NCBI RefSeq assembly: GCF_030848805.1
Contig: NC_092364.1
Location: 1,240,001 to 1,304,000, forward strand
DNA length: 64,000 nucleotides
From: Temnothorax longispinosus
Taxonomy: Eukaryota; Arthropoda; Insecta; Hymenoptera; Formicidae
Direction of reading: 5' to 3'
Both the position numbers and the translations under genes were made by a program. The notes beneath the pieces are model-generated. The model was not told the origin of the DNA. It ran no database searches and saw only the letters and a list, made by a program, of their open reading frames with translations. This document shows, piece after piece, positions 1 to 13,000 of the stretch; position 1 is the first letter of the stretch, and every line of letters starts with the position of its first letter.

Positions 1-3000
1 AATAGCTCGTTCGCGGTGGCAGCGCTTCGGCGATCGTGTTTGGCTAGATTCGACCAGTCGTTCGGCTGAGGCTCAGCCTTGAAACATTCCTGACCCCCGT
101 CGCTCCCGAAAAAATCAACCGTGGCGTCATCGGTTATCGGCTTCGTCTGCTGATCCGCAAGTGTATCATTTCGAGGACCGTTTCGCTTGATAATCTCCAG
201 CAGCCTGCTGCTGGAACTCTCGATCGTGGGGTCTCGATGAATCGCTCGAGTGACCGGCTTGGGCGTTTTCGTAGCTGCGTCGTCGTTCTCTTTGACCGGA
301 CGGATTTCCACCCGATACTGCGGCAGAGGAACGTGATGTGGCTGTTCCTCGCGATAACTGTACCGGTTTAGGAACTTTCGGTGAAGGTCCAGCAGGGTGT
401 CGGCACTTGTGCGCACCTGCGTGGCCTGTTGCGACGGCGACAGGCAAATCAGAACCCTGGGGTCCTCCGTTGTGGTAAGCGCACGCCACCGTGGCTCCCG
501 GTTTTCCATCCTACCCTCTGACTCTGATAACTCAATATTAACGCTCTTCGGCAACTTGGCCTGGTCTGAAACAGCATTCGCAATGTCGTTAAGACGAGGC
601 TGTTCGCTCTCGTCCAGCGTTTTCGTTAGTCCGTGCCGTCGATCACTCACTCCATGCATCGAGTTTAGTCGGGCGTTATCGCGCCGACGCGCGCTCGTCG
701 GCGTGTCACTCACAAACCTCTGCAGAGTCCGTATACTCTCGAAGATGTTGAACTTGGGCGTAGTGATCTCGCCTATCACCTGCGGTCCATACGGCATCGA
801 CAAAATCCTCTCGACGCAGAGCTCGCTGAGAGAAGGCGGTCGTCGCGACACGTCTTTCGTAGCTTTCTCGGAAGTTTCCACGGAGGTTGCCTCTTCGTTC
901 AGTGGCTCGTGGTAAAGATCCTCCACGGGCGAGTATGGAACCGGCTGCGGCGATTCCAAACTCTCACCCGATGTCGTTTCATTTGTGGATCCTCCCGCGC
1001 TCTTCAGCAAGGTGAGTTTTCGCTTCAGAGATTCTTCTACCTCGTCCTTCGAGTTCTCTTCCTTCGCTTCGCGGACGATCGCGCTGATATCGATCAACGA
1101 CGTTTCCAGTGGACGATGCTTTATCGTACTCAAGGACGTGGTACTGCTGGACGAGTCGTGTCCTTGAACGTCGCCCGGCTCGCCCTCGGGCGAGGGATTG
1201 CCGCTCGTTCTTTGAAAGCTCGCCTCGTCGTCGAACGACGAATTCCTCGCGTCGCTCTCTCGGGATGAGCTGCGCGTTTCTTCCTCGTGCTTCTCCTCGC
1301 GCCTCTCTTCGCGCTTCGACTCCCACGTCGAATATTTCGAATTACGAAGACCATCGCGCTGGTTAGGGCTCGTGCTCTCCTCATGTCGTTCGATTATTTT
1401 CGTCTCTGACGTTTCGCTCTTCACTATTCGTTCTTCACTTATTCGTTGGCGGAAGCCGGATGTCGATTTCCCGTTCTTCCCGTTTTTTCCCTCGGGCTTT
1501 TTCTTGTTCTTCGAACCCGAGGAGCCCATCGCTGACTTGTCTCTTATCGAGAAATTCGAATGAATGTCTGATTTATCGCACCTCGGTGATTCGTGGTTCG
1601 CCGTAAAATTCCTCCTTTCCGAATTCGTGTTACCCGAGGGATACCTTCGCACCTCGGCTTCGCCCTCCTGCCGGCACGACGACGCGTTTTGATCATATGC
1701 CGTCGGTGCTGCGGGAGTCGCGGGCTTCCCTTCCTCACGACGCGTTATTTCCGTGCCCGTCGTGCTTGCCAGCGCGACGACGTGCGTGCCGGTGCCGCGC
1801 GAGCGTGACAGATCATCGTCGCGAATACCCGATGACGCGATCGATCGACCGCTCTCGGTCGAAGCTTCAGGGTGGCCGATCGTCGGAGCGACATCCGCGC
1901 GTCTGACCTGATTTACACGGCCACGAATCTCATTAGCGCCAACGGTCGTCGAGATTGGGTCACGCGAGCTCGAAAAATCCTCGCTATAAATCGCCCGACA
2001 GATCCCCGACGTGGAAGAGCTCTCACGAGTTCCGGGAAGCTCCGGCCGTCGCGGCAGCTCGTTGTCCGTCGCGTCGCGACTCGCACGCTTCCGCGCGGAT
2101 AATTTCGTCGACCCGTGTTCGCGCCCGTTCGCCGCGACAGACGGCTGACGAGCGTTCGCGCCGCTCGAGATATAGTCTATTTCAGGTGGCGTCGGCGGTC
2201 TCTGAGGCTCGCGTCCGAAACTGGACGACCGCCTCGGCAGAGGCGGCGGTTGCTTCGTTTCCGACTCGGTTACTTCGCTCGGTGACGAATTCGGGGATGA
2301 ATCAACTCCGTCGTCCGCACTTGATGCGCCGTGATTAACGATCGTGCACGGCTCGATGGAATCTCTTCGAGGAACATCGCGGTTCTCTGATTCCGCAGGT
2401 GCCACGACTTCGGACGAAAATTTATTATCTTCCGCTTTACTTACATCTGCGTCACTGATATCACTTACCGTCACAATACATGTCACGTTTTTTCCTACCT
2501 TCCCTGCTTCATTATTTTCCTCAGCATCATTTTTCACAATCTCAATTTTCTCAACGGTACAACCGTCCTTTAAACTACCTTGCGTCGTGTTTGCTGCAAT
2601 TTCCAAGGATTCACCGTTGATGATGTTTTTCGCATCCACTTTTTCGTCTGTCGTTTCGACCGCGGGATTGGTGTCCTTTGCTACTTCAGTTTCGAGACCC
2701 GCGACGCCTTCAACAGAATTGGGCTCAACGTTTTCAATCTCCTCGCAATCGTTCACTTTATCGCGCGAACGTAATTCCGTAGCGTCATTCTCCGTCGTAT
2801 CAGTTCTAATCTTGATATCGCATTCCGACCCGGCAACTGGTTCAATCTCTTCAGGATCAACCCTTCTCGCTTCAACATCATCCGTCATCCTCTCGACGGA
2901 ATGCCTGTCCTCGCGCCGATACTTGCTGATCTCCTCGTTTATGAAATCTCTAATGTGTTGCGCTTCGTCCTCCGACAGCCTCTCGCCTTCCTCCTGTATG

Positions 3001-4012
3001 ATGTCCAGAAAGCTGCTGGCGTAATGCGACACCGACATCGCGCGCTTCCTCGTTTTCCGGCGCGACGAACTGACTGTTTTCTCGAAGGATCTGCTCTCTT
3101 CCGTCACGACGTCCCGCGGGACTTTCTCGACAGACCTCCCCTCGTCTTCGGTTACCTCCTCGGAGAAACTCGGCAGTTGAAGGTCCTCGATAAAGTTTCG
3201 CAGCTTCTTCTCCACATCTTTAGGCATCACCGTGGCCCACATCAGAGTCGGGGATTCCGTTTCCAGTTTGGAGAACTTTTTCTGCGGCGCGAATTGCTGC
3301 AAAATCCGATCCCTCGGCTTGGATATCTCGCGATCCTCGAGGTCCTCTCCTCCAATCAACTCCTTCTCCGTATCGGATTCGAATTCGACGATCGCCGATC
3401 CACAGTCGGCCTCCGCATCGCTGTCGTTGACTTCTCGGATCTCCAATCGAGTCTCGTTTGCTCCTGAGCGTCTGATTTTCGCGTAACCAGAAAACGAACG
3501 TACAGATTCCACTGGCTCCGATACCGTCACTATCGTTGACTCCTTTAATGTCCTGTTGTTTCCGGTCTCCACGATACCCACCCCGTCGATATGGCCGATT
3601 GTCGCCTCCAGAGGTAAGCTGCTGACAGTCGTGATCTCGATTATCCTGGGACGAGATTCTTCCAACTCGATCTTCTCTATTCTGCGTTTATCGTCCGGCC
3701 GGAATCTGCATTCGCGATTCTCGCCTTCGGTCAGATTGACGTTCTCCGCGACGGAGTCGTTTGTCTTTAAATCGTCGTCGTCGTCGTCGTCGTTATCGCG
3801 CTCGTTCCTCGAGGTCGTCGGGCGATTCTCTTCCTCGGGCTTCCTCTGTTCGGCTTTTCGCGAGGATTCCGTGACGTTCGCCGGTGGCTGAGGAGGTCGC
3901 CGTCGATTCCGATTCTTGCGGCCGCGGTTGCGGTTGCGGTTGCGCGCGTTGCCCTGCGGCATCACAGCGCAGTCCTCCGCGTCGGTTGCGTAATCGGGAA
4001 GATCGCGGTATC
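1..4012 (-). CDS. PDZ gene giant exon 5, partial
   Basis: One frame stays open for about 1,337 codons from the TAG acceptor at 4013-4015 to base 1. It contains few methionines, so ATG-based calling misses it. In order it shows: RDLPDYATDAEDCAVMPQGN; an Asn/Arg repeat (NRNRNRGRKNRNRR, about 3890-3950); an Asp run (3775-3795); FLDIIQEEGERLSEDEAQ (about 2960-3020); a proline motif QPPPLPRR then PPTPPEIDY (about 2180-2255), a possible SH3/WW ligand; a Lys/Glu-rich stretch; PYSPVEDLYHEPLNEE and ERILSMPYGPQVIGE (about 750-950); and DPRVLICLSPSQ with LLDLHRKFLNR (about 360-465). The last two blocks look like ordered or conserved islands in an otherwise disordered chain. Function is unknown; scaffold is inferred from the PDZ end. 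Confidence 0.78.
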
Positions 4013-7000
4013 CTACGATGTCGCGAATTTGTGGAAAAACTCTCTCTCGTTCTCCGCGAGTCGTCCTCCTCTCTTCTCTTCTTCTTTCTCTTCTCTCGCA
4101 GGATTCTCTCGCCGGAAATATCGCGTCGCGGTCGTTTTACGACAACTTCCCCCGACCTCCTCCGCTCCGTTTCTCCCCCGTTCGTTTCTACCTAATATCC
4201 GCCACGAGTTTCCCGACTCGGGATTTTTCTTGCGCGCCCCACGTACGTGTGTTTGACGCGCCCTTATTTTCACGCTTAAAAACGACGGCTCGTTACGATT
4301 TTCCTATATTCCCCGAAGAGGAGCAACGGGATTTGAAAGTTTCCGAAAGTATTACGAAAAGATGTTACCGTAGGACTGCATTTTGCAGAAAAGTTACAGC
4401 TTCGATCTCTCCCACGAATTTCTATTGGACACGAAATGTTCCATTCCGACTTAAAGAAAAGATAGGAAAGATATAATAAAATTAAAATGGTTTCTTTAAA
4501 TTTTTTAGTCAACTGAAATAGAAGATTGTTTTTTAGTTTAAATACAGATTCGATTCTTTAACAATTCCTGGATCTCAATATCCCTCGAATATTTCCATTC
4601 GGAATTCTCGAGGAAATTCACTGTGCCAATTTTTAATACACACCGCACGACTTTGCCCATTCTTAGATTCGAGTTTCCTTTTTACGCGAGACAATTCGGC
4701 AGGCTTTTAAGATGGATCGTTCCAGACAATCGCAATCGCTTGATGAAGAAAAGAAGAAAGAAGATATCGTATGTATACAGTGTTTCAGCGATCATGCAGA
4801 AATAAGCGTGGTCCAGCCCAGCATTCCCAAATATATATTCTCCTTTCGCCGATAACGAGGCGGCTCTTACCTTTCTTATCGTCGCTTCGTTGCTCGCTCG
4901 GGCAGCTCTTCAGAGCACCGTTTTGATTGGCGTAGCTCTGCTCGACTTTTGTGTCATCTGAAAAAAATGGTTCGACGTTGCAGCGCGATTATCTCTCGGC
5001 AACATTTTATTTATTCAAACACATGAAATTAAATGAAAGAATTTAAAAAATAATAAATCGCAGCAAAACACGATTTACGTTATTCAGCGCTTCAACCGAC
5101 GAATTCCTTGGCACGTCACATTTTTATGACAGACTTCGGAGACGCGGAATCGATTTATGTCTCTCACGCGGTACCGGTTAATCGACGAAAATCCACGAGC
5201 GCATACGCGCGGAATATACGACGGCGACGAGCGCGGAGCGTCGCGCGCGTCCACGAGGCGCACGACGAGCGCGTTAAATTTAGGCGAGAATTCTGACGGC
5301 GACGATGACGCCCATGTTAACCGTAAACCAGCCGCGATTCAGCGGCACACCCGCGACCTGCATGACACGTGAATCGCGATTATGCACTGAGCCGCACGAG
5401 TAGATCCAACGAAACCGCCCACGAAACGCGTTCGCGTCCCCACCCGGGATGGAGTCACGTGTTTCGTGCACGCATATCCACGTCGATCCAGGTGACTTTG
5501 TATCGCTCACACACGTGGGGACGATTTACCCGGCCGAACGAGTGAGAATTTCAATACCGCCGTGTCGTCCGTGTGTCGGTCGTATGGAGCGGTCCAAAAC
5601 TCTCAGGTTTCATCCTCCGGAAGATACGGCCGACGCTCGTACGCTCGTAGCGCGAATCCCTCCGGCACTTAGATGCGCTGACGGGGAGCACCGTGCAAGC
5701 ACTCGACGATTTTGCGAAAAATCCCACAGAGAGAAATGTGCCGGCTTTTTCCTTTTTTTTTTTTAATTCTTTTTCTGAAGGGAGGGAAAGCGCACGAACT
5801 CGGGATATTTATGGATAGTGGTGTGCTACGGCGCGCACAGACACGAAACTGTAGCACGCATTAACGCTCGTACGGAGGGGTACACGAGCACGCACGCACA
5901 CGCGGTCCCCCTCTGAATTCATGAATAGCGCCGCTTCCGAGTTGGACTTCCTTCCGAGCGTACAATGCTGGCGGAGTGACTCTGTCGCGCGAGCGCACCC
6001 ATCTATTCTCCGCACTTTTCATTGCGTCACGGCAGTCGCGAACGGACACACACGCGCGTACACGGTCGCACGAGATCCGGAAGTGACGGAACACTTTTTT
6101 TTTCTTTCGAGCAACCCCCATGCCCCTGCATCTCTGTGTGCGCGCAGCTAAAATAAGGATTCCGACGGGGGTGGAAGTCTCGACGGTGGTCACAAAGATC
6201 CGCACGCAGACACGCACGTTCCATCTCGTCAGCGTTGTAACCTTGCGATTACGCAACCTGTCGCTGCGCAATAAAACATATATATCACGTTAATTGCATA
6301 ATGGGATCGAAGAAGCTTACGCGGCAGGGGTTGGGCTGTCACGGACACGAACGCGATAGAGAGGGATGAGAATCGGGGATTAGCTGCGATTGCGCGTGTA
6401 CTGCATAATCCTGCGACGTTTTTGAAAGAGAGCAAAAGGATGCTTTCCCTCAGTTTTTATTTAATCAGCCCCGTAACTCGATTAAATATACAAATAGTCA
6501 TTTTTCTCGACCAACGTAAAATTATCTACGTAAAATCTGGCTACCAACGAGGAAGCCGCAGGCCTCTGAAAGGAAAATTACGGCGGCGAATTTTCCCGGG
6601 GAGACGGGGAAGAGATTATGGGGGACGTTTCGCGCGAGCAACTTCCAGTCAGGTACGACACGGGCCCATTCGCCACGGGCGCGTTAATACGCGCTGTGGA
6701 CGCGAATGGGTGCGTCGTCATGCCCCGAAGGTGCCAAGCCCACGTTTCCGCGGTTCGCGTCTTCCATCTTCGTCCTCCACGGCTGCCCTGCGCTGCGCCC
6801 TTTTCGTCCTTCTCGGTCATCCGACCGAGCGAGCGAGCGAGCGAGGCTGAACCCCCTCGCGAGAAGGCATTTCCTTCGATCCGATCGCCGCTGCCGCTCA
6901 TCGCTTGCACAATCGGCCAGCGTGACATATTTTATTGCCCGGCGACTCTGTCCGTTGCATAATCGATCACCGGCGTCACGCTCCGCGTAAATTCGACAAA

Positions 7001-10000
7001 TTATTCCAAGACCCGTGCCCTTGCAACTAGGTTTTACGCCAAGCGCGATTTTTTCATGGAAGTTTTTATGTCGTAGCTACATAATTTTTATATGTAATGA
7101 AACATTAAACAAAGGAAGGATATTTATTCAATGTGATGATGTAATCCTTGATGGAACCAGAAGAAACACTCCCGTATCTCGGTACTATGCTGAAATAAAT
7201 TTTCAATAGCACAGCGTGCCTTGTTTACTACTGTCGATTTTGACAGCTTAAAGCGAACGTTTTACAGTATTTTCCATGTAGGCGAACGACTGCTCTAAAT
7301 ATCTAATGCGTGGCTTACTCGCGCTGCGATAAAGGAACAATTTCCCGTTCGTACAAGCCCGCTCAACAAACGGGGATTGCTATTTCCGCTGGCGCATTGT
7401 TCGATCGAGGCTGCGACTGGGACTTCGCGACGTAAATCGAAAGCCGTTCCATCGGCCGTAATATCGGCGCATAAATATCAGAGCACAAAAGACCGTCGCG
7501 AAGAAATTGTTATGGTAATCGTAATTTCGCCGATAGCATCGTTAACTTTGACAAATACGTCGCTCAACATTGTCGCCGTCAGAAAGGTCTAAAGAGCAAT
7601 ATAGAGAGTATTAATGCAGCACTGTCGAAATACGGACAGCCGTATGTTTTGTCATTCAAAAAATACAAGAAAAAATATATAAAGGAGAACACAGATCTCT
7701 TTGTGACCGAATTTCGCCATAATAAAATTTGAAGCGTACTTATGATACTTGGCTTTATTAACTGGCAGCGTCGATGGCACTTATGACTCTCTCGTACATC
7801 CTCTATTTAAAGAATCCGATGACCCTCGAAAAGCGAACGTAATGACGCATCACTAATTGCACTGCATCGTCGCGTCGTGGCAAGAACAGGCCATAAATGG
7901 CGATCGAGTTTCAGTGACAAGAAGCGCACTGTTCCGAATTGATGTTGAATTGGATTGTTACGAGAGAAACTTCGATCATTACTGGTCCATGAAACTCACA
8001 ATTTATCGAACTCAAATCATGCGTTTGCTTATGAAAATCTCGATCGAAATTTACATTATTTACATTATTTACATTATTTAGCGTTCACTCGTCCGCAAAA
8101 TTTTACGAGAATACTATGCACATTTATGTAAATGCGTGCTCTTTCCGATAGGTTTCAACGTTAAATACCATGTTTTCCATCGCAAATCTCTCTCCAGTCG
8201 AACTTAATCGCTACCTACCGTTCCGCGTCTCGACATCGAACACATTCGAGCTCTCGTCTGGCGCCCGGTCCCGAGAAAAGTCCGAGTTTTCCTCGGTCTT
8301 TACGAGATCGTCGAATTCCATCCCCCCGGCCTCGCGACCTTCGCCCTCGGGTCTCAACCCTTTCTCCCATAATTCGACAGATGTTCCCGAGCCCTCCACC
8401 TCGTCCTTGAAGCGAACGGTTTTGTTCTCGCGCGCGGGGGACACCTGTTCGCTGTGTCGGCCCTTCAAAATCGGCGCCCTGACGAACAGATCGATCATCG
8501 TGCGCTCGATCTTCAGGTGTTCCGCCACGATACGGTCCAGAGTGTCGGCGTACGATCTCCCGCGTTCGTGCGTATCATTTGCACGGATCGGGCACCGGAA
8601 CCCGTCGGGACTTCCTGGATCCTGATGTCCATTCGTTCCGGGTCCCGCGGGAATCGCCACGGTGTTCATCCGCCTGAAATCAAGGCTGTTCAACTTGTTC
8701 TCGAAGTTCTGCCGGGTCTCCGTGTTACGGAAGCACGGCGGCGGATCGATGAGGAACTTCAGCGCTTCCAGGTGCTCGTAATATTCACGCTCGAGCTCCC
8801 CGGCCCTTCTTCCGGCGACGTTGACTTCCTCCCGCCGCGGCCGTCCGGTGTCGTTGCCTCTCCCCGACGTTTCCACGCTTTTCGCGGGTATCTTCCTCTT
8901 CCTTTTCAGGTGGACTCCATTAACCGTCCTGGGTATTCCCACGCCCTTCGATCTGGCCTCGTCATCGCCAGCGAGCAACCTCCTTGATTTCGGACGAGTC
9001 TCATGCTTGCTCCTGGTCCTCGCGAGTCCTCGGCGTTTCCATGAAGCGCCGAAGCTACGTATCGTGGTCAGAAATCGGACATTGGACCGCGACGAGGTGA
9101 CCTTCTGCGCGGGTTCGGATCGACGGTGATGATAATGCTGACGACGCGTGGGTGGCCTCTTCGTCATTACCAGCGGATCCGTCGTCTCGCAGTTGCGTCG
9201 TCGCGACGAGTTTCGCCGTTTCAGCGTCGTGAGACACTGAATACAATCGAGGAGCTTCATCTTCGTGGAAAATCATTAATTTTTCAATTTCATCCGATTT
9301 GTCACCTCTATCGTCGCCCCAATCGGGCTTCATTAATTAGCATTAATCCAACGCGGCCACGCTGAATTTACTTTCATCGCGTGATTTGTCACGACGAGTT
9401 CATCCAGCGCGCCCTTTCTTTCCTCATTACGCAATCGCATGCGGATTCATTAAACAGCGATTCGCGACCATTGTACCGTCGGATAATACGCGCATTGTTG
9501 ACGATCGCGTCATTCACAGGCATCCCCGCTGTTGTATGCGTTTCCTGATTGAACACTCATCGGCACTGCTCTTTATATTAGCTTGAGCATTCACTAAATT
9601 GTCGACTAAATTTTGTAAAAAAAAAAGTTTTACGCGAAATTACGTTGTCGTGATAAAACAGAGGATCAAGAGATCGATCGCATAATTATCAACAGACTGC
9701 TTTTACACTTTAATTGTCGACTGAATTTTCTAAAAAAGTTTTACACGAAATTACGTTGTCGTGATGAAACAGAAGATCAAGGGATCGATCACATAATTAT
9801 CAACAGTCTCTTTATGCACTTTCTCGTTGTGCCGAAAAAAATTAAGTATCTCAGACCTCTTTTATTGCAATATTCACATTTCACTTTTCCATCAATGACT
9901 TCTTCCGGAAAACTAGGCGATCGATCCCCGATCCTCGATCGCGAGCTAAAAATTCTCGCGATTCCGATGCACCTTCCTCAAATAAGCGACGCGACTTGAA

Positions 10001-13000
10001 AATCCGATTGCTCGGCGCGGCGCGCTCGACAAGGTGTTCCCCGAGACTGAGCAGGAAGGTGGGGTCCGCAGGCTTCGAGAAGGAAGAAGAAGTGAAGAAG
10101 AGGGTCGCCTCCTCGACGTAGGGTCTTCCCGGAGAGCCAAGGGTGCGCCGGCACGGAATTGCCGGCGTGTCGTTGTAGTGGCAGGTGTACCGTCGTGTAC
10201 GTGAGAGCGTACGTGCGAGTCGGAGGACAGGTGGGTAGCACGTGTGCGTGAGGTAAACACGCACACACGTTCGACGGCGCGGCGTGGGTATGCCCCTGTC
10301 TGGATGCGCACCGTACCGCGACGACGAGCGGGCAATTTGGAGAAAAGAGCCGGTAATAATGACCAGAGTGGGATGATCCGCGTACATTTATGGTCCGCGT
10401 ACACGTCATACGTTGCCTGCGTTCATTAGATCCGTTATTATCCGGCCGTCCGATCCGGAGGATTGGAATAAATCGCCAATTATCGGCGATTGATTGGACG
10501 AGACGAAAATTTATAATAATCTCTGCCTTTCGAAATTGATATCGTTCGATGTTTGTACGAGAATTTCCGAGACGTCTGTTTGTTTTAACAATAGATTTTC
10601 GTATTTGTAATTGCGTATTATTACGTGTCAGTTCAATTACAAGAAATTTTTTAAAGAGATCGTTCTTGCTTTCTCTCCCGTAATTGCCAGGCATCGGTGA
10701 ACAGCGACGCATGGAAAGCGGCGCACGGTTAATTCGGCCAACCAAAACGTCACCGACGCTAACTTCGGTTTCTGCGGTTGTCGCGCATAAAGGAACCGGC
10801 CGCCATTGTTCGCCGCTGAGATCATCGGAGATAATTAAACTACGCGCATTGTACGCTCAGTTAACTGGCAGGATTATTGTGCTCGATCAAACATCGGCGG
10901 TCATGCGTGGGTAATTCTGGGTCCTCCGTAACGCGACGCGCGAACGAGAACGAGAACGATCGAGTTAGACGTAAGTCCCGGAATCTGTGAATTATTAAAT
11001 GTGCCAACGCACGCGTGTTAATCGTCTAATAGCACAACAATGTCCCTGGAGAGAACACTTACGCGCGATTGCTCTATGAATTAATTATATGTTACTTGCT
11101 CTGAAATTATTTCAGTTCCTAACTCTGCGATTATGATTGTACACCCGTAGATAGTCGCGTTAAAAATTAATTGAAAAATGACGGTTTGCTCGATGTTTGA
11201 TACCGCACGAGATTAATCGGGAATCGATATCGAGCGCGGCGAGCATTCGTTGCTCAAACAGCCCCGCGATTAAATTGGAAAGTGCTCGTAAATTCGACAT
11301 TACGTAATTTAATTAATTGCTATTCGATGCATTCAAGAGTTTCTGTCATAGCGGCTTGTCAATTATTTTTATCGATGCGCATTTGTACCGAGAATTTTTT
11401 TCTTTTTTGTAAATCGTTTCAAACGTAAATACAATTTTCAATTATGTTAAAAGCCGGTGCCCCCCATCACCATCGAAATTCACGCGAAAATCGATATTTG
11501 TATAAGGAAACGGCGGACTTACTGGCAACATTCCTCTCCGTCTCCGGACGTGTGCGCGTTGTCGTTGTGGTCCTTGTGGTGATCTCTGCGGCACACAAAT
11601 GACAGAATTACGATTAGTTCCCGTTTCATAAGCGAACTGAGGGACTGATCGAACGGTTTTCGCGGCGAATACGTACTGTTCTGAGTTTCAGTAGTGGTGT
11701 TCTCCTGCAGACTGCTTCTGTAGATCCTCCTCTTTGGTGAACCGATATTTTCTCTGCGACAAAAAAGAACAGAAAAACGAAAATAAAATTTCCGGTCGAA
11801 GTACGTTAGAACAATTAAAACTTTGCCTTGTTATTTTTGTTACTACAAAAAAAAGATCTCAATGTCTCGATCACTTACTGGTTGAGACCGAGTTTCAACT
11901 GTTCCCCAGAATTACGTAGCAAAGCGTGCGCCTCGCTGTTGGTCAGATCTCGAGTGCTCCTTCCGTTAATGTTACTGATCAGATCACCCTCTCTCACCCC
12001 CTGCTGAGCCGCCTTGCTTCCCGGATTCACCTAAAACCAGCGGTACGTGCGGTCAAAAAATTTGGCGACGTTATATACCTAGCATCATTTAACGCGAACC
12101 AACGCGAGCAATTTCATTGCATCGTGAATCGCGGAGCGAGTTATCAAACCAGTAAGGTGATTGAGAACCACTGCGGTCCCTCGTCGCGCCTAGAGGCAGG
12201 CAACTTCCCAGACGTCGACACGCGACGCTGCCTGAAAGCGGTCGTACAGGCGAAGCGAGGACAAATTACCGTCACGACGGATCGAAACGCGATAAAATAT
12301 TGTCGTCATTCAGAAGTCGATATTTTGCGAATAAATAAATGCCGCAGAATAATCAGGACAGATATAAATATTCGGACATGCAGATTTATATTCGTACCGT
12401 TTAAGATCATTAACTTTTTTACAGCAAGAACATTTTGCTTATATCTCGAAAGTGGCGGACTGGATGGAACCGGAAAGAAATCGCGTCTTGTCGTGGATGA
12501 ATGAACTTTCTGTTGACGCCGTTGACGGAATTGAACTTACAACTCATATAGAATCTCTTAAGATAAATCTGGAAACATTAACTTTCTACCGGCGATGTCC
12601 GCGCGTCGAGTTGAGATTTAAGAGAGTCCCAGACGCTTAAGATTCTCACCGTGCCGTCGCATTTCCGTTGGCCGGATGCGACTCGGAACTTCAACATCCC
12701 GAGGAGCTCCCTCGCTCGATACCCCCGTAGTTGACAAAACGTTACCGCGAAACGTGAAAGTAGCCAGTCAAGAAGACTTGTCCCGATCTCGCTTCTTGGC
12801 CGCCGCAGAAACTTTTTATCGTCGAACCTTGTGAGCTTTGAAACGTTCAACCCCTTTTATTCCGTCTACGAAACAAACGGCGCGTGTGTGGCCGTCGTTC
12901 ACTTACTTCGTAATCTGCTTTTGCTTTTCTATCTATTGGAAAAGTTCTAAAGCTACGTACGAGAATTCCTCCTATCTGCTGAATTAATCAAAGCATTCTA

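Noticed and set aside
2344..3024. 226-codon plus-strand frame rich in Ser, Thr and Phe
   Set aside because: It is the antisense shadow of the acidic giant exon of the PDZ gene.
9978..10745. 255-codon minus-strand frame
   Set aside because: Its N-terminal part lies in AT-rich intron and the C-terminal part in the GC island in a less protein-like phase than the 168-codon alternative. No splice support.
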